Assembly: GCA_021166775.1 (NCBI GenBank) | Contig: JAJPEQ010000013.1 | Coordinates: forward strand, 620,001 to 684,000 | Direction: 5' to 3' | From: Comamonas sp. | GTDB taxonomy: Bacteria; Pseudomonadota; Gammaproteobacteria; Burkholderiales; Burkholderiaceae_C | DNA: 64,000 nucleotides | Part shown: positions 1-9,954 of the stretch, piece by piece | How positions within the stretch are numbered: position 1 is the stretch's first letter | Layout: every line of letters begins with the position of its first letter | Translations under genes and position numbers: made by a program | Notes under the pieces: model-generated | Seen by the model: only the letters and a program-made list of their open reading frames with translations | Database searches by the model: none | Told to the model about the DNA's origin: nothing

Positions 1-369
1 CTTTCCGATGCACTCCTGGCGCGCCACCGCATGATCGCCGTGGCCGATTCCGCGCGCCAGCACCCGGCGACGATCGGGCTGCTGCCCGGGCAGGAGGTGC
101 TGACGGTGGATGGCTTGGCCACCAAGATCCGTGCGCAGCTTCGGGGACTGGGCGCGGGCTACCTGCCCGAACCCATGGCGCGCCCCTACCTCGACGCCGG
201 GCTGCTCGTGGCGCGCCAGGTCAGCCGCGTGGCGCGCACCACGCGCCTGTCCTATGCCTGGTGCGACTTTGGCAAACGCACGCGCGGACGAGCACTGCAA
301 TGGTGGCTCGCGCAACTGCAAAGCCCCGTGACGCGCCGCGCCCTGCTGGAAAACCACCACGGCACATAG
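1..369 (+). CDS. LysR-type transcriptional regulator, C-terminal part (5' end outside window)
   Basis: The reading frame is open from the first base, so the gene begins upstream of the window. The visible 122 residues look like the second half of a LysR effector-binding domain. The stretch GLGAGYLPEPMARP followed by a short 'LDAGLLV' segment is the usual late beta-strand of that fold, where a buried loop follows the co-inducer cleft. The N-terminal winged helix is not visible, so DNA target and inducer cannot be judged. The gene stands alone, with 165 bases before the next start. Confidence 0.75.
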   Translation, partial: LSDALLARHRMIAVADSARQHPATIGLLPGQEVLTVDGLATKIRAQLRGLGAGYLPEPMARPYLDAGLLVARQVSRVARTTRLSYAWCDFGKRTRGRALQWWLAQLQSPVTRRALLENHHGT

Positions 370-534
370 CCCCTGAACCCGAAAACGCCGGCTGACCGCG
401 GAGGCTGCTCGGTCAGCGTGATGAACACGAACGTGGCCATCGCCCTTGCAAGCCCCTCCTGACGGGTGCATCCCACCGCCGTTTTCAGCTTGAACGCGTG
501 TAGAGTGCAGCCACCGCACCCACGAAAGTTCACC

Positions 535-1596
535 ATGCCCGTCAAGCCACCCGCCAAACGCCACCGAAACCCAGCGCACTACGCCGTCATCGGCGCGGGG
601 ATGGCCGGAGTGGCCTGCGCCCGCACCCTGCAGCAGGCAGGCCATGCGGTCACGGTGTTCGAGCAGATGGACGCGGCGGGGGGGCGCACCCGCACCGTGC
701 ACACGGCCGCAGGCAGCTTTGATGCCGGCGCGCAGTACTTCACCGTGCGCGACGCGCGCTTTGCCAAGGCGCTGGAAACGGTTTCCGGCCTGTGCCGTCC
801 GTGGAGCGCGAACACGGTGCGCGTGCTGGACAGCGCCGGGCGCGTCGTGAGCGCCGCCCCGCCTCCGGGCGAAGCGCACTGGGTGGCCCAGCCCACCATG
901 GATGCCCTGGTGGGCGCCTTCAGCCGCCCACTGGCCGCACTGCGCACCGGGCAGCGTGTGACGGGCCTGGTGCAAGACGGCGCGCGCTGGCATGTGCGGG
1001 TCAGCCCGGGCAACGCGGGCGCGACGCAGGAGGCGGGTGCCTTCGACGGTCTGGTCCTGGCCCTGCCCGCCCCCGAGGCGCTGGCGCTGATGCACGCGTG
1101 CGGCATTCAACCGGCCTGGGCCGGTGCGCTCTCGCAAGTGAGCATCGCACCCTGCTGGACCTTGATGCTCACCTTTGCGCAAGCCGTGCGCCCGGGCCTG
1201 ACCACGCTCGGGCCGCAGTGGAACGCCGCGCGCAGCACGCACCACCGCGTGGCCTGGCTGGCACGTGAATCGTCCAAACCCGGCCGCACGCAGGTCGAGC
1301 GCTGGACGGTGCAGGCCAGCCCCGCGTGGTCCGAGGAACACCAGGGCGACAGCCCGCAGCGCGTGCAGGACAAGCTGCTCAAGGCGTTTGCCGAAGTCAC
1401 CGGCATCCATGCCACGCCCAGCGACGCGCAGACGCTGCTCTGGCCCCATGCGCAGACGCGGGCGCCGCTGGGGCAGGCCTACGTCTGGGACGCGTCTCTG
1501 CGTCTGGGCGCCTGCGGCGACTGGTGCCTGGGCCATCGGCTGGAAGACGCCTTCATTTCGGGGCTGGAGTGCGCGCTGGGGATGCTCGACGGGTAA
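535..1596 (+). CDS. Renalase-like FAD-dependent oxidoreductase
   Basis: This encodes about 353 residues. A Rossmann dinucleotide motif GAGMAG sits at residues 20-25, the ribose-binding acid and GGR follow in FEQMDAAGGRTRTV, and the conserved DAGAQYFTVRD comes next. The C-terminus has the second flavin contact, GDWCLGHRLEDAFISG. This pattern is typical of the bacterial renalase / NAD(P)-FAD amine-oxidase-like family of about 330-360 residues; the natural substrate is generally unknown. ATG 535 was preferred over an in-frame ATG at 466 because homology-like sequence begins just after it. It lies 48 bases upstream of gluQ on the same strand and may be co-transcribed with it. Confidence 0.72.
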   Translation: MPVKPPAKRHRNPAHYAVIGAGMAGVACARTLQQAGHAVTVFEQMDAAGGRTRTVHTAAGSFDAGAQYFTVRDARFAKALETVSGLCRPWSANTVRVLDSAGRVVSAAPPPGEAHWVAQPTMDALVGAFSRPLAALRTGQRVTGLVQDGARWHVRVSPGNAGATQEAGAFDGLVLALPAPEALALMHACGIQPAWAGALSQVSIAPCWTLMLTFAQAVRPGLTTLGPQWNAARSTHHRVAWLARESSKPGRTQVERWTVQASPAWSEEHQGDSPQRVQDKLLKAFAEVTGIHATPSDAQTLLWPHAQTRAPLGQAYVWDASLRLGACGDWCLGHRLEDAFISGLECALGMLDG

Positions 1597-1644
1597 ATCG
1601 CAGGCATCGCATGGCGCGTGGCCGAAAGTCTGGCGCGTGATCCG

Positions 1645-2589
1645 ATGTACATCGGCCGTTTCGCCCCCTCTCCGACAGGCCCCTTGCACGCGGGCTCGCT
1701 CGTGGCTGCGCTCGCGAGCTGGCTGGATGCGCGTGCGGCCGATGGCCGATGGCTGGTGCGCATCGAGGATGTGGACACGCCGCGCTGCGCCCCCGACGCA
1801 CCCGAACGCATCCTCGCCCAGCTGGCCGATTGCCATCTGCTGCCCGACGCACCGCCGCTGTACCAGTCCACGCGCGGCGACCGCTACCAACAGGCCTTGG
1901 ACGAGCTGCTGGCGCAGGGCCTCGCCTACCCCTGCGGCTGCACGCGCCGCGACATCGACGCGGCGCTGGCGGCGCGCGGCATCACGCACGAGCGCCACCA
2001 TGAACGCCCCTACCCCGGCACCTGCCGTCAGGGCCTGAACGGCAAGCGTGCGCGAGCGTGGCGTTTTCACACCGAGAAATTCATGTCAAATTGGCATCAA
2101 GGCCAATACCCAAAAGCGCAAGCAGCTCCTTTTTCAATAGTTGATTTCAGACTGAGCTGGCGCGACAGGCGTCTGGGCCCTCAGAGCCAGGATGTCGCGC
2201 AGGACGTGGGCGACTTCGTGCTGCGCCGCGCCGATGGCCTCTGGGCCTATCAACTGGCTGTCGTGGTGGACGACGCGGACCAGGGCGTGAACCACATCGT
2301 TCGCGGAGAAGACCTGGCCGACAACACGCCGCGCCAGATGCTGCTGCAAGCGGCACTGCGCCTGCCCAGCCCGCGCTACCTGCACACGCCGCTGCTGCTG
2401 GCCGCCGACGGAGAAAAGCTCTCCAAGCAGCATGGCGCGCCTGCGCTCGACACCTCGGCGCCGCTGCGGGTGCTGGCGGCCGCGGCCCGGGTGCTGGGTC
2501 TGCCGCCCTACCCTGGCGCCGCTGGCGTCTGCGAGGCGCTGGCGTGGTGGGTTCGCGCCTGGCAGGGCACCTACAATCGCGCGCCGTGA
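1645..2589 (+). CDS. gluQ: Glutamyl-Q tRNA(Asp) synthetase
   Basis: This is a GluRS paralogue that attaches glutamate to the queuosine base of tRNA-Asp. It starts [19 protein letters not shown], with the HxGH-type ATP motif. It has zinc-ligand-like cysteines (CGC near residue 96 and PYPGTC further on) and the KMSKS-like KLSKQHG. At about 314 residues it matches GluQRS, which lacks the anticodon-binding domain. The ATG at 1645 fits the family start; a GTG at 1618 is the alternative. Around residues 145-168 an AT-rich stretch encodes an insert ([19 protein letters not shown]) that corresponds to an interspersed repeat; the frame stays open. The stop overlaps the trmB GTG start (GTGA). Confidence 0.9.
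   Translation: MYIGRFAPSPTGPLHAGSLVAALASWLDARAADGRWLVRIEDVDTPRCAPDAPERILAQLADCHLLPDAPPLYQSTRGDRYQQALDELLAQGLAYPCGCTRRDIDAALAARGITHERHHERPYPGTCRQGLNGKRARAWRFHTEKFMSNWHQGQYPKAQAAPFSIVDFRLSWRDRRLGPQSQDVAQDVGDFVLRRADGLWAYQLAVVVDDADQGVNHIVRGEDLADNTPRQMLLQAALRLPSPRYLHTPLLLAADGEKLSKQHGAPALDTSAPLRVLAAAARVLGLPPYPGAAGVCEALAWWVRAWQGTYNRAP
2084..2140 (+). repeat. Interspersed AT-rich repeat, copy A (in frame within gluQ)
   Basis: The stretch contains the core AAGCGCAAGCAGCT at 2114-2127, followed by a T-run and AATAG, and is preceded by TCAAATTGGCATCAA. It is conspicuously AT-richer than gluQ around it. The 14-base core is identical at 42201-42214, and related cores occur at 18609, 28189 and 63798. Here it adds about 19 in-frame residues to GluQ. 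Confidence 0.6.
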
Positions 2590-3302
2590 CCGACGATACC
2601 CCCCTTCCCTCAGCGCCCGAACATCCCCCGCGGCGCATCCGCAGCTTCGTGCTGCGCGCGGGCCGCACCACGCACGGGCAGGCCAGGGCGCTCGAAGAAC
2701 TAGGCCCGCGCTACCTGCTGGACTACGCCCAAGCCGTGCTGGACGCCGATGCCGCCTTTGGCCGCGCCGCGCCCCTGATCCTGGAAATCGGCTTCGGCAT
2801 GGGTGAAGCCACGGCGCAGATCGCGACCAGCCGCCCCGAAGACAATTTCCTGTGCTGCGAAGTGCACGAACCCGGCGTCGGCGCGCTGCTCAAGCGCATC
2901 GGCGAGCAGGAAATCACCAATATCCGTATCGTGCGCCACGACGCGGTGGAGGTGCTCACGCACATGATCGCCCCCAGGCAACTGGATGGGGTGCACATCT
3001 TTTTCCCCGACCCCTGGCACAAGAAACGCCACCACAAGCGCCGCCTGATCCAGCCGCCGCTCGTGGCGCTGCTGGCAAGCCGGCTCAAGCCCGGCGGCTA
3101 CCTGCACTGCGCCACCGACTGGCAGCCCTATGCCGAGCAGATGCTGCAGGTGCTGTCGGGCGAGCCGCTGCTGGTCAACACGGCTGCTCCATGGGCCCCC
3201 CGCCCGGCCTATCGCCCCCTGACGAAGTTCGAGAATCGCGGTCTGCGGCTGGGCCACGGGGTGTGGGATCTCGTGTTCACGCGGCGCAACACCACGGATT
3301 GA
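2586..3302 (+). CDS. trmB: tRNA (guanine-N7-)-methyltransferase
   Basis: TrmB transfers a methyl group from SAM to N7 of G46 in the tRNA variable loop. The 238-residue product has the SAM-binding motif EIGFGMGE, the acidic end of strand 2 (CCEVHEPG) and the diagnostic [16 protein letters not shown]. The C-terminal [17 protein letters not shown] contains the conserved TxFExRG signature. The start is a GTG at 2586 embedded in the gluQ stop (GTGA), implying translational coupling. The longer in-frame ATG at 2544 lies deep inside gluQ and is unlikely. Confidence 0.92.
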   Translation: MTDDTPLPSAPEHPPRRIRSFVLRAGRTTHGQARALEELGPRYLLDYAQAVLDADAAFGRAAPLILEIGFGMGEATAQIATSRPEDNFLCCEVHEPGVGALLKRIGEQEITNIRIVRHDAVEVLTHMIAPRQLDGVHIFFPDPWHKKRHHKRRLIQPPLVALLASRLKPGGYLHCATDWQPYAEQMLQVLSGEPLLVNTAAPWAPRPAYRPLTKFENRGLRLGHGVWDLVFTRRNTTD

Positions 3303-3359
3303 GCCTTGCGAGCCCGCCAGAAATCGGGCTGCATGTTCACCGATTGGAGTTACGATGCT

Positions 3360-6287
3360 ATGAAAAAGTCATCGTACCCGCGCATGACCACGCCCCTCGG
3401 AGACAAGGATTTGCCCCATCACGCCGAGCGCGCCTATCTTGGAGCCTGCGCCGCAGCCATCGTGCTGAGTGCAGCGGCCGCGCTGTGGCCCGACTGGCCG
3501 GCCGCCCTCGCCAATCAACGCACGGTGCTGGGCGTGCATCTGCTGGCGGAAATCTTCTCCATTGCGATGATGGTGGGCATGGCCTCGCTGGCCTGGAACG
3601 ATGTGCGTACCCACCACATCAAGACGGCCAACATCGTCGTCTTCGGCTGGACGCTCATCGCCGCGCTGGACACACTCGCGCTTTACAGCTACCAGGGCAT
3701 GCCGGGGTACAGCGCCGCCGAGGGCCTGGCGCTGCCGTACTTCTACCGGCTGGTCGCGCGCGTCGTGGAAGCGGTCTACTTTCTGGCCATCGCCCTGCTG
3801 GTCGGCCTGCGCGGCGGCAGAAAGCCCTGGTTTCTTGCCGCGCTGCTCACCGCCGCGGCCCTGGCCTGGCTGGGCGCATCCGGGCCCGCGCTGCCCGCCC
3901 TGTTCTACCGCCCCGCCCATGGGGCCACGATGGCGGGCTCGAGCGTCGAGGTCGCGGTCACGGCCTTGTACCTCCTGAGCGCGCTGCTGTTCTTCAGGCA
4001 CTGGCGGCATCGCCCCCTGCTGCTGTCGCTGCAGATCGCCGTGGCCTGCGTCATGCTGGGCCTGAGCGCCGCGCTCCTGACGACCCACTACAGCCAACTC
4101 GACGGCGCCAATGTCGTGGCCCACGTCGTCAGGGCGCTCGCCTACGGGTTCCTCTACGAGGCCTGGCACACCATAGGCGTCGCCCATCCACACCAGTCGC
4201 TAGAGGAGTCGCAGCGCACCATTGCCCAGCAGAACCGGGAGATGACGGAAACGCTGACCGAAATGCCGATCGAAGTCGTCCTGCTGGACAAGGAACTGCG
4301 CTACCGCTACGCCAACCCGGCGCACGCCGAGCGCACCGGCATGAGCATGGAGCGGCTCATGCAAGCCACCTGGCTCGCGCTGGTGCCCGCCGAGCAGCAG
4401 GCGATGGCGCACGCCCAGCTGCAAAGCGCGTTGCATGGCCAGCATGTGCAGTTTGACCTGCGCCAGGAAGCGGGCGGCATCGTCCTGCTGAGCCTGAACG
4501 TACGGGCCGCGCCGCGCCTGGGAGCCGATGGCGCGATCGACGGTGTGCTGCTCACGCTGGTGGACAACACCGAGCAGGAAAACACGCGCCTGATGACGGC
4601 GCTGTCGCTGCAAGAAGCGGCCGATCTGAAGGCGGCGCTGGACGCCCATGCGATCGTGATCGTGTCCGACGCGCGGGGCATCATCACGCAGGTCAACGAC
4701 AGGTTCTGCGACATCGCCCGCTACCACCGCAGCGACCTCATCGGCCGGGACATGGCGATCACGCGCTCGAGCATGCATCCGGCGGAGTTCTACGAGCATA
4801 TCGACACCATCGTGCAGGGCGGGCAGGTCTGGACCGGCGAAGTCTGCAACCGCGCCAGGGACGGCACCCTGTTCTGGACCCAGACGACGGTCGTGCCCTT
4901 CGCCACGCACGACGGGGCCCCGATCCAGCACATCACGCTGTGCACCGACATCACCGAGCGCAAGCAGTCCGAACAGCAGGCACGGCAGATGGCGCTGTAC
5001 GACGAGCTCACCGGCCTGCCCAACCGGCGCCTCATCGTCGACCACGTGCAACAGGCTTGCGCCACCAGCTCGCGCAGCGGCAAATACGGCGCGGTGATGC
5101 TGCTGGATCTGGACAACTTCAAGGAAGTCAACGACACACAGGGGCATGACCAGGGCGACGAGCTGCTGCGCCGCGTGGCCCAGCGCCTGCAAGGCAACCT
5201 GCGCACGACCGATACCGTGGCGCGCCTGGGGGGCGACGAGTTCATCATTCTGGTCAATGGCCTCAATGGCGACGTGGTCCGCGCAGGCGAAGAAGCGCTT
5301 GCCATCGGCGAAAAGGTACGCGCAGCGCTGGAGCGGCCCTTTCACCTCCATGCCCGCATCGTGCACACCTCGATCAGCATGGGGGTGTCGCTGTTCCAGG
5401 GCGTTGCCACCGCACAGGAAGACATCCTCAAGCATGCGGACATGGCGCTGTACCGGGCCAAGGCCCGCGGGCGCAATCAGATCAGCCTGTTCGACCCCAG
5501 CCTGCAGACCGAGGTCGAGCATCGCGCGAGCCTGATGTCGGACCTGCGCGGCGCCCTCTCCAATCGTGAACTGCAGCTGCACTACCAGGTCATCGTCGAC
5601 CGAGAACAGCAACCCCTGGGCTATGAAGCGCTGCTGCGCTGGCGCCATCCCACGCGCGGCTGGGTGCAACCGCTGTCGTTCATCGAGCCGGCCGAACAAT
5701 CGGGCCTGATCATGCCGATCGGCACCTGGGTGCTGCGCACCGCCTGCAGGCAGCTGGCGCTGTGGGCAAGCGATGCCGCCATGCGTCGGCTCACGCTCTC
5801 CGTGAACATCAGCGCCCGCCAGTTCAGGGACGCGGAGTTCGTCCAGACGGTGCAAGACATCCTGCAGGAGACCGGCGCCGATGCCCATCTGCTGTGCCTG
5901 GAACTCACCGAGAGCATGTTCCACGAGGACATGGAGCAGAGCATCACCAAGATGCAGCGGCTGTGCGCGCTGGGCGTGCGCTTCGCGCTCGACGATTTCG
6001 GCACCGGCTATTCATCGCTCGGTTACCTCAGGCGCATGCCGCTGGACATCATCAAGATCGACAAATCCTTCGTGGACGACATCCTCACCGACCCCAACGA
6101 CGCCGCGATCGCACAGACCATCCTCGCGCTGGCCAACACGCTGGACCTGCGCGTCGTGGCCGAAGGCATCGAGGAGCCTGCGCAATTCGAATGGCTGCGC
6201 GCGCGCCACTGCGACGCCTTTCAGGGGTACCATTTCGGCAAACCCCTGCCGATCGCCCAGCTTCTTGCTGGCTCTCAAGATTCGTAA
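3360..6287 (+). CDS. Membrane-anchored PAS-GGDEF-EAL protein (c-di-GMP turnover)
   Basis: About 975 residues. Roughly residues 20-265 form seven to eight hydrophobic helices resembling a MASE-type membrane sensor. Two PAS-like domains follow (about 285-415 and 430-545; the second ends in TDITERK), then GGDEF (ARLGGDEFIIL, with an RxxD inhibitory site RTTD five residues upstream) and EAL (YEALLRW, NISARQF, LELTESM, DDFGTGYSSL, IKIDKSF, AEGIEE). All EAL catalytic residues look present, so the protein could both make and break c-di-GMP. ATG 3360 is chosen over 3306 because GGAG at 3346-3349 is correctly spaced. A small ArsR gene follows 11 bases later. Confidence 0.9.
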   Translation: MKKSSYPRMTTPLGDKDLPHHAERAYLGACAAAIVLSAAAALWPDWPAALANQRTVLGVHLLAEIFSIAMMVGMASLAWNDVRTHHIKTANIVVFGWTLIAALDTLALYSYQGMPGYSAAEGLALPYFYRLVARVVEAVYFLAIALLVGLRGGRKPWFLAALLTAAALAWLGASGPALPALFYRPAHGATMAGSSVEVAVTALYLLSALLFFRHWRHRPLLLSLQIAVACVMLGLSAALLTTHYSQLDGANVVAHVVRALAYGFLYEAWHTIGVAHPHQSLEESQRTIAQQNREMTETLTEMPIEVVLLDKELRYRYANPAHAERTGMSMERLMQATWLALVPAEQQAMAHAQLQSALHGQHVQFDLRQEAGGIVLLSLNVRAAPRLGADGAIDGVLLTLVDNTEQENTRLMTALSLQEAADLKAALDAHAIVIVSDARGIITQVNDRFCDIARYHRSDLIGRDMAITRSSMHPAEFYEHIDTIVQGGQVWTGEVCNRARDGTLFWTQTTVVPFATHDGAPIQHITLCTDITERKQSEQQARQMALYDELTGLPNRRLIVDHVQQACATSSRSGKYGAVMLLDLDNFKEVNDTQGHDQGDELLRRVAQRLQGNLRTTDTVARLGGDEFIILVNGLNGDVVRAGEEALAIGEKVRAALERPFHLHARIVHTSISMGVSLFQGVATAQEDILKHADMALYRAKARGRNQISLFDPSLQTEVEHRASLMSDLRGALSNRELQLHYQVIVDREQQPLGYEALLRWRHPTRGWVQPLSFIEPAEQSGLIMPIGTWVLRTACRQLALWASDAAMRRLTLSVNISARQFRDAEFVQTVQDILQETGADAHLLCLELTESMFHEDMEQSITKMQRLCALGVRFALDDFGTGYSSLGYLRRMPLDIIKIDKSFVDDILTDPNDAAIAQTILALANTLDLRVVAEGIEEPAQFEWLRARHCDAFQGYHFGKPLPIAQLLAGSQDS

Positions 6288-6298
6288 CTGCCACCACC

Positions 6299-6652
6299 AT
6301 GCACCGACCCAGCGCGGCCGCTGAAGTACAGCCCGAGGAAGAACACCATCCGACGGACGCCGTGTTTCAGCGCGCGGCGGAAATCTTCCGGCTCATGTCC
6401 ACGCCCATCCGCGTGAAGATCATCAGTACGCTGTGCCACGGCGAGAAGAACGTCACCGAAATCCTCTCGGAGATCGACACCACGCAGCCCAATCTGAGCC
6501 AGCACCTGAACATGCTCTACCAGGCGCAGGTGCTCGACAAGGAGCGCCGCGGCAACCAGATCTTCTACCGCATCAACAATTACGACGTGGTGGCTCTGTG
6601 CCGCACGCTCTGCTCGCAGATCGCCAGCGAGAGCGTGTCCGGGCCGCGCTGA
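6299..6652 (+). CDS. ArsR/SmtB-family winged-helix repressor
   Basis: A 117-residue protein with the typical ArsR core. A first helix pair AAEIFRLMSTPIRVKIISTL precedes the HTH TTQPNLSQHLNMLYQAQVL, and a beta-wing RRGNQIFYRI follows. The classic alpha3 metal box (ELCVCDL) is replaced by VTEILSE, so it is not an arsenic or cadmium sensor of that kind. Cysteines lie at 46, 101 and 105; a pair near these positions recalls the persulfide or redox-sensing BigR/SqrR type, but the spacing is not identical and this is only a possibility. It lies 11 bases after the GGDEF-EAL gene, probably in the same transcript. Confidence 0.8.
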   Translation: MHRPSAAAEVQPEEEHHPTDAVFQRAAEIFRLMSTPIRVKIISTLCHGEKNVTEILSEIDTTQPNLSQHLNMLYQAQVLDKERRGNQIFYRINNYDVVALCRTLCSQIASESVSGPR

Positions 6653-6684
6653 GGCACACCCGCGCGCGGGTGACGTGCGGGGCC

Positions 6685-9600
6685 TCAGGCCTGCGTGACG
6701 CTGTCTGCGCTGCCGCGCTGCGCCCACTCGCGCACCCACTCGATGAAGGCCGGCAAAGGCATGGGCCGCGCCAGAAAATAACCCTGTTGCAACGGGCAGC
6801 CCATCTGCAGCAAGCGCCGCGATTGTTCAGGCGTTTCCACGCCCTCGGCAATCACCGCGCAATCAAACGCCCGAGCCAGGCCGATGATGCTCTGCACGAT
6901 GGTCATGTCCTCCGGGTCTGAAAGCATGTCCCGCACGAAGCTCTGGTCAATCTTGAGGGTGTCCATCGGCAGGCGGCGCAGATAGGTGAGCGACGAATAG
7001 CCCGTGCCGAAGTCATCCAGCGCCACGCTGATGCCCCGCTTGCGCAGCCGGTTCAGCTCGGAGGAGACGTGCGCCATGTTGGACAGCGCCGCGCTTTCTG
7101 TGATTTCAAGCTCGATCAGGGCGGGGTCGATGTTGGGGTAGCGGCCCAGACTGTCCAGCACCCTCTCGGAAAACCCGGTTTGCTGCAGACACTGGGCGGA
7201 CACATTGGCGCCCAGGCGAAGCTGCCAACCGGCGGCCTGGATACGCGTGACACTGCGCAGGGTTTCCTCCAGTACCCAGCGGTCAAAGGTGATCTCCAGG
7301 CTGCTGCCCACGAGGGCCGGCAGGAAGTCTGCCGGGGCGAGCACACCCCGCACCGGGTGGTTCCAGCGAATCAGGCACTCGGCGCCCACCACCTGGCCCA
7401 GGGCCACATCCACCTTGGGCTGCAGATACAAGACAAACTCGTCTCGTGCCAGCCCCTGCTCCAGGTGCAGCAGCTGCGCCTGCTGTTCTTGCTGGTTGCG
7501 GGCGTGCTGCGCATCAAAGCCGCAGAAGCGGTTGCGCCCGGCCTGCTTGGCCTGGTACATCGCCTGATCGGCGTGGCGCAAAAGCGTGTCGGCGTCGGCA
7601 TCGGCCGTGTCCAGCGGGTAGAGGGTGTACCCCATGCTGGCGGTGACGCTGACCTCATGCGGCTGCAACGCGTAGGGTCGGGAGAGCATTTCCATCAGTT
7701 GCAGGAGCTTGCGCTCGCAGTCGGCGCGGCTTTTCAGCTCGCGCAGCAGAATGACGAACTCGTCGCCACCCAGGCGGGCGATGCAGTCGTTGTTGCGCAG
7801 GGCGCCGCTCAGGCGCTTGCCGACGTTGACCAGGAGCCGGTCCCCCGTGTCGTGCCCCAGCCTGTCGTTGACCGGCTTGAACCGGTCCAGGTCCAGATAC
7901 ACCACGCCCAGAAGCGAGCCGTCGCGCCGTGCCTGCTTCATTCCCTCCTGCAGGTATTCGGCCAGCATCAGGCGATTGGGCAATTGTGTGAGCCCATCGT
8001 GGTGCGCCAGGTAGCGCAGCTGCTCCTGCTGCTCCAGCTGCTGCGTCACGTCCAGGCTGATGCCCAGCATGCGCACGGCCCGCCCCTGCGCATCATGGTT
8101 CACGATCTTTCCGAGATTGCGGATCCAGCGCACCGCCTTTTTTCCGTCGCCTACCCGCCAGGTCTGGTCGAAGGGCTGCGCCGGGTTGTCCACGTGCGCC
8201 TGCAGCGCCTTCTGGATGGACTGTCGATCCCGCGGTGTGATGCCGCGGCTCGACGCGGGCCATGGACGCGCATGCGGCGACGGGCCCAGGCCATGCATGC
8301 TCTGCCAGCGGTCGTCGCCCGTGATGTGGCCGCTCACCAGATCCCAGTCCCACAGGCCGAGCGCCGCGGCCGACACGGTCAGCGAGAGCAGCTCCTCGCG
8401 TTCACGGATGCGCCTTTCGCTCTCGATGCGCTCCGTGATGTCCTGTGCCGAGAACAGCCAGCAGGGCTCGCCATGGTAATCGAGCTCACGGATGGATTGC
8501 ACCACCGTGCGTCGCTCGCCACCGCGGATGTAGAGATTGATTTCGAAGTTGTCCAGCTGCCCCTGGGCATCGATGGCGGCGATCATGCGGGCACGGTCTC
8601 GCGGCTCGTACAGCCCCATCTCGAGCGCGCTCAGACCCTCGGTCTCTTCCTGGTGAATGCCAGTGAGCGCCTCCCAGGCGGGGTTGACCAGCAGGTATTT
8701 GTTGTCGCTGCGCCGCGAGATGCCCATGGGCATCGCCACCATGCGGAACATGTGCGAAAGGTGCCGTTCGGATTCGCGCAGCTGCTCCTCCCGGCGGTGG
8801 GCCTCGTCGATGTCCTGCATGATGCCGCGCAAATACCGGATGCGGCCGTTTTCCAACACGGGCTCGCAACCCATGAGCACCCAAGCCTGGCGGCCATCCT
8901 GGCGCATGATCTGCAGCTGCATGGACCAGGACTCGTACGTGCGCAGCCCCATCAGGAACTGCTCGCGCAGCGGGGTGCGCCAGCGCGCAGCCACGTGCAT
9001 GTCAATGTAGTTGTCCGGGATCGGGGAGCCGACGGGCAGCCCATGGATGGCATAGCACGTATCGGTCCAGAGAGTGATGCCGTGGCCGATGGTGATTTCC
9101 CAAGCGCCCAGGCCGGCCATGCGCCCCGCCTGCTGCAGCAGGGAATTGAATGCCTCCAGGCGGCGGCTGCGCTGCTGTTCTTCCGTCGTATCCTGGAACA
9201 CGAACGCGATGCAGTCCTCACCCTCGAAGAGAATCTGCTGCGCCGAAATCAAGCCCTGCACCGTGCGCCCGCGCAGGTGCAAGCTGGTGGGCACCTGGTC
9301 CAGCGTGCCGCTGGTGCGCAGCCGCGCGAGCAGGTCACGGCGGTGATCCACGGCATTCCAGAAACGCAGGCGCGCCCGGCCCGCACCCAGGCTTTGCTGC
9401 CGACTCAGCCCCGACAGCCTGCAGAACGCGGTGTTCACCTCCAGAAAGCGCCCGTCCCCGAGCCGCAGCATGCCCGCGGGCATCGGCAGCATCTGATAGA
9501 TGGCTGCGATCTTGGCCTGCGAGCCCCTGAGGCGTTCCTGCACGGCATGAAGAGGGCTGGCGTCCTGGGTGATGCCCGCGACGCGCAGCGGCCGGCCACG

Positions 9601-9954
9601 GGCGTCGTGCTCGACCACGCGGCCCTGCGACAGCACCCAGACCCATTGGCCCGCCTGGTTGCGAACACGAAACTCCGCGCTGTAGGTTGATGCCGTTCCA
9701 TCACGGGCCTGCGCCAGCCGCCGCTGAAGGCGCCGGGCATCGTCAGGGTGACGCAGGCTGTCCCACCATGCGGTGCGCTCATGTTCGGGGCGGTCATGGA
9801 CACCGAACTGCGCAAAGAAGTCGCCATGAAACCGCAGACGGCGCTCGTCGAGCAGCCACTCCCAGCGCCCGCATCCCATTTGATCCAGGACGAGGAGCAG
9901 TTGCTCCATCGCTGGCGTGTCGTTCATGGGATCTGATGGCCGTTCGCGTGTCAT
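6685..9954 (-). CDS. Multi-PAS GGDEF-EAL protein
   Basis: A soluble-looking 1089-residue protein with no transmembrane stretch. About five PAS/PAC units can be recognised (roughly residues 15-130, 150-260, 275-395, 400-520 and 525-650; PAC ends such as VAGITQDA, FVFQDTTEEQ, GIMQDIDE, FSAQDITERI and GISLDVTQQ). GGDEF follows (ARLGGDEFVILL, I-site RNND) and then an EAL domain whose signature reads ECL (GAECLIRW). The other phosphodiesterase residues are kept (NVSAQCL, LEITES, DDFGTGYSSL, LKIDQSF, AEGVETPEQ). It is probably a bifunctional or switchable c-di-GMP enzyme. It is convergent with the ArsR gene. The ATG at 9954 is used; 9927 is an in-frame alternative. Confidence 0.9.
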   Translation of the reverse strand: MTRERPSDPMNDTPAMEQLLLVLDQMGCGRWEWLLDERRLRFHGDFFAQFGVHDRPEHERTAWWDSLRHPDDARRLQRRLAQARDGTASTYSAEFRVRNQAGQWVWVLSQGRVVEHDARGRPLRVAGITQDASPLHAVQERLRGSQAKIAAIYQMLPMPAGMLRLGDGRFLEVNTAFCRLSGLSRQQSLGAGRARLRFWNAVDHRRDLLARLRTSGTLDQVPTSLHLRGRTVQGLISAQQILFEGEDCIAFVFQDTTEEQQRSRRLEAFNSLLQQAGRMAGLGAWEITIGHGITLWTDTCYAIHGLPVGSPIPDNYIDMHVAARWRTPLREQFLMGLRTYESWSMQLQIMRQDGRQAWVLMGCEPVLENGRIRYLRGIMQDIDEAHRREEQLRESERHLSHMFRMVAMPMGISRRSDNKYLLVNPAWEALTGIHQEETEGLSALEMGLYEPRDRARMIAAIDAQGQLDNFEINLYIRGGERRTVVQSIRELDYHGEPCWLFSAQDITERIESERRIREREELLSLTVSAAALGLWDWDLVSGHITGDDRWQSMHGLGPSPHARPWPASSRGITPRDRQSIQKALQAHVDNPAQPFDQTWRVGDGKKAVRWIRNLGKIVNHDAQGRAVRMLGISLDVTQQLEQQEQLRYLAHHDGLTQLPNRLMLAEYLQEGMKQARRDGSLLGVVYLDLDRFKPVNDRLGHDTGDRLLVNVGKRLSGALRNNDCIARLGGDEFVILLRELKSRADCERKLLQLMEMLSRPYALQPHEVSVTASMGYTLYPLDTADADADTLLRHADQAMYQAKQAGRNRFCGFDAQHARNQQEQQAQLLHLEQGLARDEFVLYLQPKVDVALGQVVGAECLIRWNHPVRGVLAPADFLPALVGSSLEITFDRWVLEETLRSVTRIQAAGWQLRLGANVSAQCLQQTGFSERVLDSLGRYPNIDPALIELEITESAALSNMAHVSSELNRLRKRGISVALDDFGTGYSSLTYLRRLPMDTLKIDQSFVRDMLSDPEDMTIVQSIIGLARAFDCAVIAEGVETPEQSRRLLQMGCPLQQGYFLARPMPLPAFIEWVREWAQRGSADSVTQA

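Noticed and set aside
2852-4456. Long plus-strand open frame of 534 codons
   Set aside because: It lies over trmB and the GGDEF-EAL gene in another frame; its translation is Arg/Ala/Pro-rich without motifs, typical of GC-rich shadow frames.
4200-5924. Minus-strand open frame of 574 codons
   Set aside because: It is antisense to the GGDEF-EAL gene, which carries all catalytic motifs.
7069-9690. Plus-strand open frame of 873 codons opposite the PAS-GGDEF-EAL gene
   Set aside because: The opposite strand has unambiguous PAS, GGDEF and EAL motifs; the antisense product has none and an unnatural composition.
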